DNA of 57,578 bases from Microbacterium sp. cf046 (GTDB lineage Bacteria > Actinomycetota > Actinomycetes > Actinomycetales > Microbacteriaceae): positions 1,306,796 through 1,364,373 of the forward strand of contig NZ_FOZJ01000001.1 of assembly GCF_900114345.1 (NCBI RefSeq). Reading direction: 5' to 3'. The notes beneath the pieces are model-generated. The model did no database searches. It was not told the origin of the DNA and saw only the letters and a list, made by a program, of their open reading frames with translations. The translations under genes and the position numbers were made by a program. Within the stretch, counting starts at the first letter, position 1, and each line of letters opens with the position of its first letter. Below are positions 25,714 to 34,434 of the stretch, one piece after another.

Positions 25714-26735
25714 TGGTCATCCCGGCTTCCGCGGCGCGTCCCGCCGACGCGCCCATCCTGCGGGCGGGGCTCCTCGGCGTCGGCATGATGGGCCGCCACC
25801 ACGCTCGTGTGCTGCGCGAGATCGACGGCGTGCGACTGACCGCGATCGCCGATCCCGGAGGCGACCCGCACGGAGTCGCCGGCGACCTGGATGTGCTTCC
25901 CGACATCGAGGCGCTCATCGAATCGGGCATCGACATCGCCGTGGTCGCGGTGCCGACGCGGTTCCATGAGGATGCTGCGCTGAAGCTCGCCGCCGCGGGC
26001 GTGCACACGCTCGTCGAGAAGCCGATCGCCGACAGCACCGCGGCAGGACGGCGGATGGCCGACGCCTTCGCCTCGCAGGGGCTGGTCGGCGCCGTCGGCC
26101 ACGTGGAGCGGTTCAATCCCGCGCTGCAGGAGCTGCGGCGCCGCCTCGAAGCAGGCGATGTCGGCGAGGTCTACCAGATCGCCACGCGCCGCCAGAGCAC
26201 GTTCCCGCTGCGCATCGCGGACGTCGGCGTCGCGAAGGACCTCGCCTCGCACGACATCGACCTGACCGCCTGGGTGGCGCAGAGCGACTACGCCAGCGTG
26301 TTCGCGCAGACGAGCTTCCGCAGCGGACGCGAGCACGAGGACATGATCGCGGTCTCCGGACGGCTCGCGAACGGCATCATCGTCAATCACCTGGTCAACT
26401 GGCTGAGTCCGATGAAGGAGCGGGTCACCGTCGTGACCGGCGACCGCGGCACCTACATCGCCGACACGGCGACCGGAGACCTGACGTTCTACGCGAATGG
26501 GACCATCCCGCTCGAATGGGAATCGGTCTCGACGTTCCGCGGCGTGTCCGAAGGCGACGTGACCCGCTTCTCCTTCGCCAAGCGAGAACCGCTGCGTGTC
26601 GAGCACGAGGCCTTCCGCGACGCCGTCCTGGGGCTGCCGAGCGAGGTCGTCACCATGGAGCAGGGGCTCCACACGCTCCAGGTGGTCGAGGGTGCGCTCC
26701 AATCCGCCGCGACGGGTCACTCGGTCGCGTTCTGA
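25713..26735 (+). CDS. wbpB: Gfo/Idh/MocA oxidoreductase, WbpB/WlbA type
   Basis: A 340-residue NAD(P)-dependent sugar dehydrogenase. The Rossmann motif GLLGVGMMGRHHARVL begins near residue 18, the family EKP motif is in LVEKPIADS, and a DLASHDIDLTAWV segment carries the conserved Asp/His of the active site. In the Wbp/Wlb route it oxidises UDP-GlcNAcA at C3 before transamination. It starts on the last base of the aminotransferase stop (TGATG), so acetyltransferase, aminotransferase and oxidoreductase form one translationally linked unit. Confidence 0.9.
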   Translation: MVIPASAARPADAPILRAGLLGVGMMGRHHARVLREIDGVRLTAIADPGGDPHGVAGDLDVLPDIEALIESGIDIAVVAVPTRFHEDAALKLAAAGVHTLVEKPIADSTAAGRRMADAFASQGLVGAVGHVERFNPALQELRRRLEAGDVGEVYQIATRRQSTFPLRIADVGVAKDLASHDIDLTAWVAQSDYASVFAQTSFRSGREHEDMIAVSGRLANGIIVNHLVNWLSPMKERVTVVTGDRGTYIADTATGDLTFYANGTIPLEWESVSTFRGVSEGDVTRFSFAKREPLRVEHEAFRDAVLGLPSEVVTMEQGLHTLQVVEGALQSAATGHSVAF

Positions 26736-26736
26736 C

Positions 26737-27888
26737 ATGAAGGTCCTGCTCGTCACGCGGATCTTCTCACCCGAGGCCGCGGCCGCATCTTTCCGTCTCA
26801 GCGCCCTCGTGGGTGAGCTGGCGCGCAGGGCGATTCCGGTGACCGTGCTGACCTCCACCCCGCCGGCGAGGCTGAAGGTCCCGGCCGCGCCGGCCGGCGT
26901 CACCGTGCGACGCGCACGCGTGCTCCGCGACCGGACCGGCTATCTGCGGGGCTATCTGCCGTATGCGAGCTTCGACATCCCGGCGTTCTTCCGGGTGCTG
27001 TTCGCGAGGCGGAGCGATGTGGTCGTCGTCGAGCCGCCGCCGACCACGGGTTTCGCGGTCAGACTCGCGAGCGCCCTGCGTCGCACGCCGTACGTGTACT
27101 ACGCCGCCGACATCTGGTCGGATGCCGCGTCGTCGACGGGTGCGCCCGGGATCGTCATCGCCTTCGTGCGATGGGTCGAGCGGCGTGCGCTGCGGGGGGC
27201 GCGCGCGGTGATCGCGGTGAGCGCCGGCGTGGCTGATCGTGTGCTCGCGCTCGCGCCGCACGCGCAGGTCGAGGTCGTTCCGAACGGGGTCGACACCGAC
27301 GTGTTCACCGCGCAGGGCCCGATCGTCGAGGACGCCGCGTGGGGTGTCTACGCGGGCACCGCCAGCGAGTGGCAGGGCGCGGACGTGTTCATCCGCGCGA
27401 TGCCGTCCGTGCGGCGTGCTCTGCCCGACGCGACGATCGCGTTCATCGGGCAGGGGAGCGCGTGGGCCGAACTGCGCGCCCTCGCCGATCAGGTCGCCCC
27501 CGGCGCCGTGCGCTTCATCGATGCCGTGCCGGCAGCGGATGCCGCGTCGCACCTGCGCTCGGCGCGCGCCGGCCTCGTGAGCCTGCGTCCCGGCCAGGGC
27601 TACGACTTCGCGGTTCCGACCAAGATCTTCGCGGCCGCCGCGACCGGAACCCCGGTGCTGTTCGCGGGACCCGGGCCCGCGAACGCCGTGATCGCCGATG
27701 CCGGACTCGGTGTCGCGGTCGCCTTCGACGAGGATGCCGTCGCGCATGCGATGGTCGACCTGTTCGGGGCGCCGGCATCGGCGGACGATCGCGCTCGGCG
27801 TGCCGAGCGGGTCGCGACGGAGTTCTCATCGGAAGCTCGAGCCGCCGACGCCGCGGACGCCGTGATCGACGCCGCGCGGGCGACGTGA
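26737..27888 (+). CDS. GT4-type glycosyltransferase (WbuB-like)
   Basis: A 383-residue GT-B glycosyltransferase. It opens with VLLVTRIFSPEAAAASFRLSALVGELARRG-like sequence, typical of WbuB/WcfI group enzymes, then VYYAADIWSDAA, VVPNGVDTDVF, YAGTASEWQGADVFIRAM and VPTKIFAAAATGTPVLFAGPG. The donor site therefore looks complete. WbuB-type enzymes often transfer amino-sugars, which suits the adjacent diacetamido-sugar genes, but this link is inference. It starts 1 nt after the oxidoreductase stop and continues the operon. Confidence 0.88.
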   Translation: MKVLLVTRIFSPEAAAASFRLSALVGELARRAIPVTVLTSTPPARLKVPAAPAGVTVRRARVLRDRTGYLRGYLPYASFDIPAFFRVLFARRSDVVVVEPPPTTGFAVRLASALRRTPYVYYAADIWSDAASSTGAPGIVIAFVRWVERRALRGARAVIAVSAGVADRVLALAPHAQVEVVPNGVDTDVFTAQGPIVEDAAWGVYAGTASEWQGADVFIRAMPSVRRALPDATIAFIGQGSAWAELRALADQVAPGAVRFIDAVPAADAASHLRSARAGLVSLRPGQGYDFAVPTKIFAAAATGTPVLFAGPGPANAVIADAGLGVAVAFDEDAVAHAMVDLFGAPASADDRARRAERVATEFSSEARAADAADAVIDAARAT

Positions 27889-27890
27889 CG

Positions 27891-29096
27891 ATGGATTCAT
27901 CGAGCGCAGTGGGACGCGCGGTCCGATCGCTCCGGACCGCCGCAGGACGAGCCGTGCTGGCGATGCCCGAGTGGGTCAAGGTCCGCATCGTCCCGCAGAC
28001 GATGGGGTACCGCGCCTCGGACATCCCGCCCCCGATCGTGGCGCCGGCTGAGCCGGTGCGACTCCTCATCGCGCCGGCGAACTATGCCGCCCAGGGGAGG
28101 CTCTGGGCCCGCGCTGCCGAGACGCTGCCTGGCGTCGGTGCCAGGAACCTCGTCATCACGAGGCCGGGCGCGTTCGGATTCGCGAGCGACTTCACGGTCA
28201 CCGAACACGTCGCCACGGTCTCCCCGCGCTGGGCGCGCGGGCAGCGGCGCGCCGTCGGCTCGTTCACACACGCCCTGATCGAGGCCGAGCGGCCGATACT
28301 CGGAGGCGCTTTCGGGGGCGACATCGTGCGCGAGGCTCGGGCGCTGCGTGCCGCAGGGGTGAGCGTGGCGTACGTCTCCCACGGCAGCGACCTGCGGCTT
28401 CCCAGTCGGCACGCACCGCTGGAGCCGTGGTCCCCCTTCCGCGACGAGGACTGGCCGCTGCTGCCGGCTCTCGAGTCGCAGGCGGCTGCGAATGCCGAAG
28501 CGCTGCGCGCGATCGGAGCACCGGTGTTCATCGCCACGCCCGAGCTCCTCATCGACTACCCCGAGGCCACCTGGCTGCCCAACGTCGTCGACCCCCAGCG
28601 CTGGCACACCGACGCGCCGGTGCTGGCGGGTCCCACCCCGGTGGCGCTGCACATCCCGACGAGCGAAGTGATCAAGGGCACCGCCCTGATCGAGCCGGCC
28701 ATGCGCGCTCTGGAAGCCGAGGGTGTCGTGCAGTACGAGCAGCCGACGGGCATTCCACCCGCCGAGATGCCCGCGCTGCTGGCCGGGGTGGACATCGTGC
28801 TCGAGCAGTTCCGGCTCGGCATCTATTCGACGACCGCGATCGAGGCCATGGCGGCCGGGCGGATCGTCGTGGCCCACGTCTCCGAACGGGTCCGCGCACA
28901 CGTCGCCGAGACGATCGGCGTCGCCGTGCCGATCGTCGAGGCGACCCCCGACACCGTCGGGGCGGTGCTGCGGGAGATCGTCGCCGACCCCGACCGGTAC
29001 CGTGAGATCGCCTCCCGCGGTCCTGAGTTCGTTCGTGCCGCCCACGACGGGCGATACTCCGCCGGCGTCCTGAAAGACTTCCTCACCACCACATGA
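27891..29096 (+). CDS. GT-B-like protein of the 'NYAxQG' family, paralogue 1
   Basis: A 401-residue protein belonging with the products of 33184-34434 and 34431-35603 to one family that I cannot assign to a named GT family. Shared landmarks are IAPANYAAQG (residues 60-69), FTHALIEAE, HGSDLRLPSRH, HIPTSEVIKGTALIEP and DIVLEQFRLGIYS...EAMAAGR. The last two resemble the donor half of GT-B enzymes (E near the nucleotide, then a G-rich loop). It is the most divergent of the three (STTA where the others have GVAACE). ATG at 27891 is used; a GTG at 27885 would overlap the previous stop. Confidence 0.75.
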   Translation: MDSSSAVGRAVRSLRTAAGRAVLAMPEWVKVRIVPQTMGYRASDIPPPIVAPAEPVRLLIAPANYAAQGRLWARAAETLPGVGARNLVITRPGAFGFASDFTVTEHVATVSPRWARGQRRAVGSFTHALIEAERPILGGAFGGDIVREARALRAAGVSVAYVSHGSDLRLPSRHAPLEPWSPFRDEDWPLLPALESQAAANAEALRAIGAPVFIATPELLIDYPEATWLPNVVDPQRWHTDAPVLAGPTPVALHIPTSEVIKGTALIEPAMRALEAEGVVQYEQPTGIPPAEMPALLAGVDIVLEQFRLGIYSTTAIEAMAAGRIVVAHVSERVRAHVAETIGVAVPIVEATPDTVGAVLREIVADPDRYREIASRGPEFVRAAHDGRYSAGVLKDFLTTT

Positions 29097-30274
29097 AACC
29101 GTCACTGCTGATCCTCTCCTTCTCGCCGATCGCGAGCGATGCCCGAGTCCTCAAACAGGTCGAGGCGTTCCGCGACGACTACGCCGTGACGACCTGCGGC
29201 TACGGGCCGACGCCGGACGGAGTCGCCCGCCACGTGCGGATTCCCGATGACGTGCTGCACAACGTGCTCCACGACGGCCGGATCACCCGCAAGGCGTACA
29301 AGCGCGCGTACTGGAGCCTGTGGTCGGTGAAGTGGGTCAGAAAGCACCTGAAGCGCGGCGCCTACGACATCGTGCTCGCGGACGACGTCGAGGCCGTGCC
29401 GCTCGCCCTTCGGCTGCGCCCCAAGTACGGCACGCATGCGGATCTGCACGAGTACTCGCCGCTGCTGCACGAGGACTGGGAGGGATGGCGCGCCAAGATC
29501 ACCCCCTACGTCGAGTGGCTGTGCTCGGAATACGTCGCCCACGCCGACTCGTGGTCGACGGTCAGCGGTGGACTGGCGCGGGAGTACGAGCGCAACTTCG
29601 GCTTCCGCCCGGTCGTGGTGACCAACGCGGCGCCGTACGTGGATGCCGAGCCGCGGCCGGTCGGGGACCCCATCCGGCTCGTGCACTCGGGCGCCGCGCT
29701 CCACGATCGCAAGCTCGAGGATCTCGTGGCGGGCGTCGCCGCATCCACCTCCGGCGCGACGCTGGACCTGTATCTGACCCCGAACCAGCCGGCCTTCGTC
29801 GAGGTGCTGCGCGGACTCGCCGCCGAGACCGACGGCCGCGTGCGCGTCAACGATCCGGTGCCGTACGCGCAGCTCTCCGAGACTCTGCAGGGATACGACG
29901 TGGGCGTGCACATGCTCGCGCCGACCAACTTCAACAACCGGTGGGCCCTGCCGAACAAGCTGTTCGACTACGTCCAGGCGCGCCTCGGGGTGATCATCGG
30001 CCCCTCGCCGGAGATGGCCGAGTACGTCCAGCGCTACGGCCTCGGCGCGGTCACCGAGTCGTTCGAGCCGGCCGCCCTCGCAGCCGTGCTCGACGGACTG
30101 ACCGTCGCGGATGTCGAGCGCTGGAAGAAGGCGGCCGACGCGAGTGCGCGAGAGCTGTCCGCGGCCACGCAGGTGCAGCTGTGGAAGGACGCGATCGACG
30201 CCCTCGCCCGCAGGGGCGGGGCCTCGGCACCCAGGAATCCCGCACCCCCGGCTGGTAGTCTCGGGCCTCGATGA
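29093..30274 (+). CDS. GT4-type glycosyltransferase
   Basis: A 393-residue GT-B glycosyltransferase. It begins LLILSFSPIASDARVLKQVEAF, a start common in group 1 enzymes, followed by DLHEYSPLLHEDWEGW, VSGGLAREYERNFG, RLVHSGAALHDRKLEDLV and WALPNKLFDYVQARLGVIIGPSPEMAEYV in the donor domain (quoted in short pieces). ATGA overlaps with both neighbours place it firmly in the operon between the first NYAxQG gene and the ABC exporter. Specificity unknown. Confidence 0.87.
   Translation: MKPSLLILSFSPIASDARVLKQVEAFRDDYAVTTCGYGPTPDGVARHVRIPDDVLHNVLHDGRITRKAYKRAYWSLWSVKWVRKHLKRGAYDIVLADDVEAVPLALRLRPKYGTHADLHEYSPLLHEDWEGWRAKITPYVEWLCSEYVAHADSWSTVSGGLAREYERNFGFRPVVVTNAAPYVDAEPRPVGDPIRLVHSGAALHDRKLEDLVAGVAASTSGATLDLYLTPNQPAFVEVLRGLAAETDGRVRVNDPVPYAQLSETLQGYDVGVHMLAPTNFNNRWALPNKLFDYVQARLGVIIGPSPEMAEYVQRYGLGAVTESFEPAALAAVLDGLTVADVERWKKAADASARELSAATQVQLWKDAIDALARRGGASAPRNPAPPAGSLGPR
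30256..30261 (+). promoter_or_regulatory. Possible internal -10 box before the ABC exporter
   Basis: TAGTCT lies inside the end of the glycosyltransferase gene, 9 nt before the exporter ATG; it could give a leaderless internal transcript. Confidence 0.3.
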
Positions 30275-32073
30275 AGCTCCTCTGGTCGACCCTGCGCCGC
30301 CTGCTCCCGCTCCTTCCGGCCGGGGCGCGACGCTTCTTCGCCATCTACATCGTCTCCACCAGCGCGCTGACCCTCCTGGACGTCGGGGCGATGGCGCTCC
30401 TCGCCCTCGTGATCACTCCGATCGTGACCGGTGCGCCGATCACGCTGCCGATCATCGGGACCTTTCCGGCCTCGACCGCGCCCTGGCTCGTGCTCGTCGC
30501 GTGTCTCCTGATCATCATCAAGGGCGTGCTGTCGGTCCTGCTGCACTGGATCGCGACGCGCACGTTCGCCCGGTACGAGCTGGAGATCGGTCAGCGACTC
30601 TTCCGCGCGTACATCCATTCCTCGTGGGAGGAGCGCTCCAAGCGCACCGTCGCGGAGATCACCCGGATCGCCGACGGCGGCATCGCCAACACGATCATGG
30701 GGTTCATCCTGCCGCTCGCCCTGATTCCAGGGAACGTGCTGACCTTCGCGCTCATCCTCGCGATCCTCGTCGTCGCCCAGCCGCTCACCGCGGTCATCGC
30801 ATTCGTCTACCTCGGCCTCGTCGCGTTCGTCGTGAACCACTTCGTGACGCGACGCGCTCTGCTGGCAGGCCGCGTCAACCGCGATGCGAGCTACCGTGTG
30901 GCGATCTTCATGACCGAGATGGTCGAAGCGCTCAAGGAGATCACCCTGCGCAACCGGCTCGACCAGGTCGCGGGCGTCGTCACTGAGGAGCGCAAGCGCG
31001 CGGTCCGGGCCAGGGCGAACTCGTCCTTCCTCGGCATCATCCCCAAGTACGCGTTCGAGGCCGCGCTCGTCGGCGGGTTCCTGCTCATCGGCGCGGGGTC
31101 GTACCTCATCGCCGGCCCGGAGGCCGCGATCGTGTCGATCGCGCTGTTCGCCGTCACCGGATTCCGCCTCATCCCCGCGATCAACGGGATCCAGAGCGGG
31201 ATCGTCCAGGCATCCGCGACCATCCCCTCCGCGCTCGACGTCATCGGCGACATGACCAACGCCGAGCGCGACATCGCCGAGAAGGACATCGGCGCGGATC
31301 GCGCGCCCCTTCCCGAGCATCCCGTGACGCTGACGCTGCGCGATGTACGGTTCCGCTACCCCGACGCGCAGGCGGAGGCCCTCCAGGGTCTGGACCTGGA
31401 GATCCCGTTCGGCGGATCGCTCGGCATCGTGGGCCCGTCCGGAGCGGGCAAGTCGACCCTGATCGACATCCTCCTCGGTCTGAGCACGCCGACCTCTGGC
31501 CTCATCTCGATCGACGGGATGCCGCTGACCGACGTGCTGCGCGCGTGGCGCCACCGGGTCGGCTACGTACCGCAGCGGGTCGCCCTGTTCGACGGCTCGA
31601 TCGCACAGAACGTCGCACTCACCTGGGATCACGACTTCGACGTCGAACGGGTCGAGCGTGCGATCGAGATGGCGCAGCTGACCTCGATGGTCGCCGAGCG
31701 CGAGCACGGCATCCACTCCCGCATCGGCGAGCGCGGGCGTGCCCTCTCCGGAGGCCAGCAGCAGCGCATGGGCATCGCCCGTGCCCTCTACACTGACCCC
31801 CTGATCCTGGTGCTCGACGAGGCGACGAGCTCCCTGGACACCAAGACCGAGGACGACGTGTCGCGCGCGATCCGCGACCTGCAGGGGCAGCTCACGATCA
31901 TCTCGGTCGCCCACCGGCTGTCGACCGTGAAGGACTACGACCGCATCTGCTATCTCGCCGACGGCCGGGTGCAGGGCCTCGACACGTTCTACGCGCTCGC
32001 GCGATCCCTGCCGGCGTTCGGCGAGCAGGTGGCGCTCGCCGGGCTCGCCGAGTACCGGACGTCCGCGGCGTGA
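30271..32073 (+). CDS. Type IV ABC exporter with fused membrane and ATPase domains (PglK/MsbA-like)
   Basis: A 600-residue half-transporter that should work as a homodimer. Six transmembrane helices fill residues 20-310; the ATPase domain follows with Walker A GPSGAGKSTLID, signature LSGGQQQRMGIARAL, Walker B LILVLDEATSSLD and the switch histidine in VAHRLSTV. Inside a glycosyltransferase operon the closest functional parallel is PglK/WlaB, which flips lipid-linked oligosaccharides. The long membrane domain segment (SWEERSKRTVAEITRIADGG) also suits that group. Lipid or peptide export cannot be excluded. It overlaps both neighbours by 4 nt. Confidence 0.88.
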   Translation: MKLLWSTLRRLLPLLPAGARRFFAIYIVSTSALTLLDVGAMALLALVITPIVTGAPITLPIIGTFPASTAPWLVLVACLLIIIKGVLSVLLHWIATRTFARYELEIGQRLFRAYIHSSWEERSKRTVAEITRIADGGIANTIMGFILPLALIPGNVLTFALILAILVVAQPLTAVIAFVYLGLVAFVVNHFVTRRALLAGRVNRDASYRVAIFMTEMVEALKEITLRNRLDQVAGVVTEERKRAVRARANSSFLGIIPKYAFEAALVGGFLLIGAGSYLIAGPEAAIVSIALFAVTGFRLIPAINGIQSGIVQASATIPSALDVIGDMTNAERDIAEKDIGADRAPLPEHPVTLTLRDVRFRYPDAQAEALQGLDLEIPFGGSLGIVGPSGAGKSTLIDILLGLSTPTSGLISIDGMPLTDVLRAWRHRVGYVPQRVALFDGSIAQNVALTWDHDFDVERVERAIEMAQLTSMVAEREHGIHSRIGERGRALSGGQQQRMGIARALYTDPLILVLDEATSSLDTKTEDDVSRAIRDLQGQLTIISVAHRLSTVKDYDRICYLADGRVQGLDTFYALARSLPAFGEQVALAGLAEYRTSAA

Positions 32074-33149
32074 ACGCCGGCGCTCCGGTGCCGTTCGCCG
32101 ATGTGGTGATCGCGGCGCACGATCCGCAGCGTGCCGTCGGTCGCGCCGTCGCCTCTGTGCTGGATGGGGGCGGTGATGACGTGCGGGTCACCGTCGTCGC
32201 GCACGGCATCGATCCCGATCTCCTCGCGCCCGAGCTGGGCGTGCTCTCGGAGGATCCCCGGCTTCGCGTCGTGCGGTTCGACGACGGCGTGCGATCGCCC
32301 GCCGGTCCGTTCAACCACGGGCTCGGACTCGCGACCGCCGTGTACGTGGGCGTGATGGGCTCCGACGACTTCCTGGAGCCGGGAGCGATGGGGGAGTGGA
32401 TCGCGCATCTCCGCGCGCGCGGATCGGACTATCTGATCGCGGCGCTGCGCAATCAGGACGGCGCCGTCTGGCGCGATCCGCTGACCCGCCGGGGGCGCCA
32501 CGGCGACCTCGACCTCGTCCGCGACCGCCTGGCGTACCGGGCCGCACCGCTCGGCCTCATCCGCCGTGATCTGCTGCCGCCCGACAGGCCGGCGCTGACG
32601 CCGGGGCTCGCGACAGGCGAGGACATCGAGTGGGGCCTCGAGCTGGCTGCCCTCGACGGCAGGATCGATGTCGGCGTGGGTCTGGGTGCCTACGTGATCG
32701 GAGCGGATGCGCCCCAGCGCATCACGCTCGAGGCCCGCTCCCTGGATGCCGAACTCGAGGCGCTCCGCCTCCTTGCGAGGCGTGAGTGGCTGCATCGCCT
32801 GAGCAGCCGTCGGCGCCGGGCGATCGCGATCAAGCTCTGGCGGATGAATGTGGTCCCCGCGGTCATCGTCCGCGCCGACGCGCCGTGGTCGCCCGAGGCG
32901 CTCGCCGCCCTGGCTGAGGTCACCGCGTGGCTGGAGGCGCTCGCTCCGCGCGCGCGGCGCTCGCTGGGGCGCTCCGAGCGGTGGATCGCGGATGCCGCGC
33001 TGCAGCCCACGGCTGCGTCGCTCGACGCGTCCGTCGCCAGGGCGCGCCGGGCCGGCACGATCGACCGCGTGCTCACCCGCAACCCCCTGCGCGCGCTGGG
33101 GACCGACGCGCCGCTGCGCCGCGTGCTCCGCCTGCGCACGCCCGCCTGA
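32070..33149 (+). CDS. GT2-like (GT-A) glycosyltransferase, paralogue of 35604-36680
   Basis: A 359-residue protein with a compact GT-A start: VVIAAHDPQRAVGRAVASVL, RSPAGPFNHGL and VGVMGSDDFLEPGA, where GSDD stands in the place of the metal-binding DxD. Further motifs shared with its paralogue are RLAYRAAPLGLI and LTPGLATGEDIEWGLEL. The C-terminal 150 residues are helical and basic. The gene overlaps the ABC exporter stop (GTGA) and sits just before two NYAxQG genes. Family assignment is fair, specificity unknown. Confidence 0.78.
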   Translation: MNAGAPVPFADVVIAAHDPQRAVGRAVASVLDGGGDDVRVTVVAHGIDPDLLAPELGVLSEDPRLRVVRFDDGVRSPAGPFNHGLGLATAVYVGVMGSDDFLEPGAMGEWIAHLRARGSDYLIAALRNQDGAVWRDPLTRRGRHGDLDLVRDRLAYRAAPLGLIRRDLLPPDRPALTPGLATGEDIEWGLELAALDGRIDVGVGLGAYVIGADAPQRITLEARSLDAELEALRLLARREWLHRLSSRRRRAIAIKLWRMNVVPAVIVRADAPWSPEALAALAEVTAWLEALAPRARRSLGRSERWIADAALQPTAASLDASVARARRAGTIDRVLTRNPLRALGTDAPLRRVLRLRTPA

Positions 33150-33183
33150 GCCGCGCCGCTGCGGATGGGACAATAGGAACACC

Positions 33184-34434
33184 ATGGGGATCGGCAGCCG
33201 CGTCACGCAGTCCATGCGGTCTGTGGTCGATGCCGTGCTCCGGCATCGCGACCGACTGCCCGGGTTCGTCAATCGCGGGATCGATCACATCGCCGACTCG
33301 CCGGACGGGTTCTTCGGGCGGCTCGCGGCCCGGTCGCTCGGATCGTTCGACGATGCGGACATCCCACCACCGACCTCTGTTCCCGACGCATCGCTCCGCG
33401 TGTACATCGCACCCACGAACTACGCGGCTCAGGGCTGGGCGTGGGCTCGCGCCCTCGACGCGGCGCCCGACGACGTCGGCGCGCGGAACATGGCGGTCGA
33501 TGTGCCCGGAGGGTTCTCCTTCGAGGCGGACACCGTCGTGCCGGTCCCCGTCTACACCTCGTCGGAGCTCTGGCAGCGCGCCGAGCTCGAGGCCGTCGGG
33601 CGCTTCACGCATGCGCTCTTCGAGGCCGAGCGGCCGTTCTTCGGACGGCTCTTCTCCCGCGACGTGGCGACGGAGCTGGAGGTGCTCGCGGCGCGCGGCG
33701 TGTCGACGGCCTTCATGTGCCACGGCTCGGACATCCGCCTTCCCAGCCGCCACCTCGACTTCACTCCGTGGTCGCCGTTCGGCGAGCGCAGCGCGTCGAA
33801 CGACAAGCTCGAGCGGGATGCCGCACGCAACAGGGCCCTGCTGGACGCCGCAGGACGACCGGTCTTCGTCTCGACACCCGACCTGCTCGCCGACGTGCCA
33901 TACGGGCTGTGGTGCCCCGTCGTGGTCGATCCGGCACGGTGGGCCGCCGTGCGTGAGACCGGCCCGGCATCCCAGGTCAGCGTCGCGCACGCGCCGAGCA
34001 AGTCGCAGATCAAAGGCACACCGCTCATCGAGCCCGTCGTGGAACGGCTCGCCGAGGCGGGAGTGATCCGCTACCGTCGCGTCTCAGGCGTGCCGTCCGC
34101 CGACATGCCCGCGGTCTACGCGGAAGCCGACATCGTGCTCGACCAGTTCCGCCTCGGCTCCTACGGGGTCGCGGCGTGCGAGGCGATGGCGGCCGGCTGC
34201 GTCGTCGTCGGGCACGTCGTGCCCGCGGTGCGCGACGCGGTGGCGCAGGTGAGCGGACTGGAGCTGCCGATCGTCGAGGCCGACCCCGACAGCCTCGACG
34301 ACGTGCTGCGCGGACTCGCCGCCGACCCCGGCCTTCGCGCGACCATCGCCGAACGCGGACGGGCGTTCGTCGCCGAGGTGCACGACGGCGGGCTCAGCGC
34401 GCGCATCATGCTCGATCGGTGGATCCTCTCGTGA
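33184..34434 (+). CDS. GT-B-like protein of the 'NYAxQG' family, paralogue 2
   Basis: A 416-residue member of the three-gene family. It shows IAPTNYAAQGWAWARAL, FTHALFEAERPFF, FMCHGSDIRLPSRH, HAPSKSQIKGTPLIEP, VSGVPSADMPAVYAEAD and LDQFRLGSYGVAACEAMAAG. Its N-terminal 60 residues are unique. It has its own GACAAT box 9 nt upstream of the ATG and overlaps the third paralogue by GTGA, so these two are translated together. Presumed glycosyltransferase acting on the same polymer. Confidence 0.76.
   Translation: MGIGSRVTQSMRSVVDAVLRHRDRLPGFVNRGIDHIADSPDGFFGRLAARSLGSFDDADIPPPTSVPDASLRVYIAPTNYAAQGWAWARALDAAPDDVGARNMAVDVPGGFSFEADTVVPVPVYTSSELWQRAELEAVGRFTHALFEAERPFFGRLFSRDVATELEVLAARGVSTAFMCHGSDIRLPSRHLDFTPWSPFGERSASNDKLERDAARNRALLDAAGRPVFVSTPDLLADVPYGLWCPVVVDPARWAAVRETGPASQVSVAHAPSKSQIKGTPLIEPVVERLAEAGVIRYRRVSGVPSADMPAVYAEADIVLDQFRLGSYGVAACEAMAAGCVVVGHVVPAVRDAVAQVSGLELPIVEADPDSLDDVLRGLAADPGLRATIAERGRAFVAEVHDGGLSARIMLDRWILS

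Noticed and set aside
30034..31914. 626-codon minus-strand frame
   Set aside because: Antisense shadow of the ABC exporter with low-complexity acidic/basic composition and no motif.
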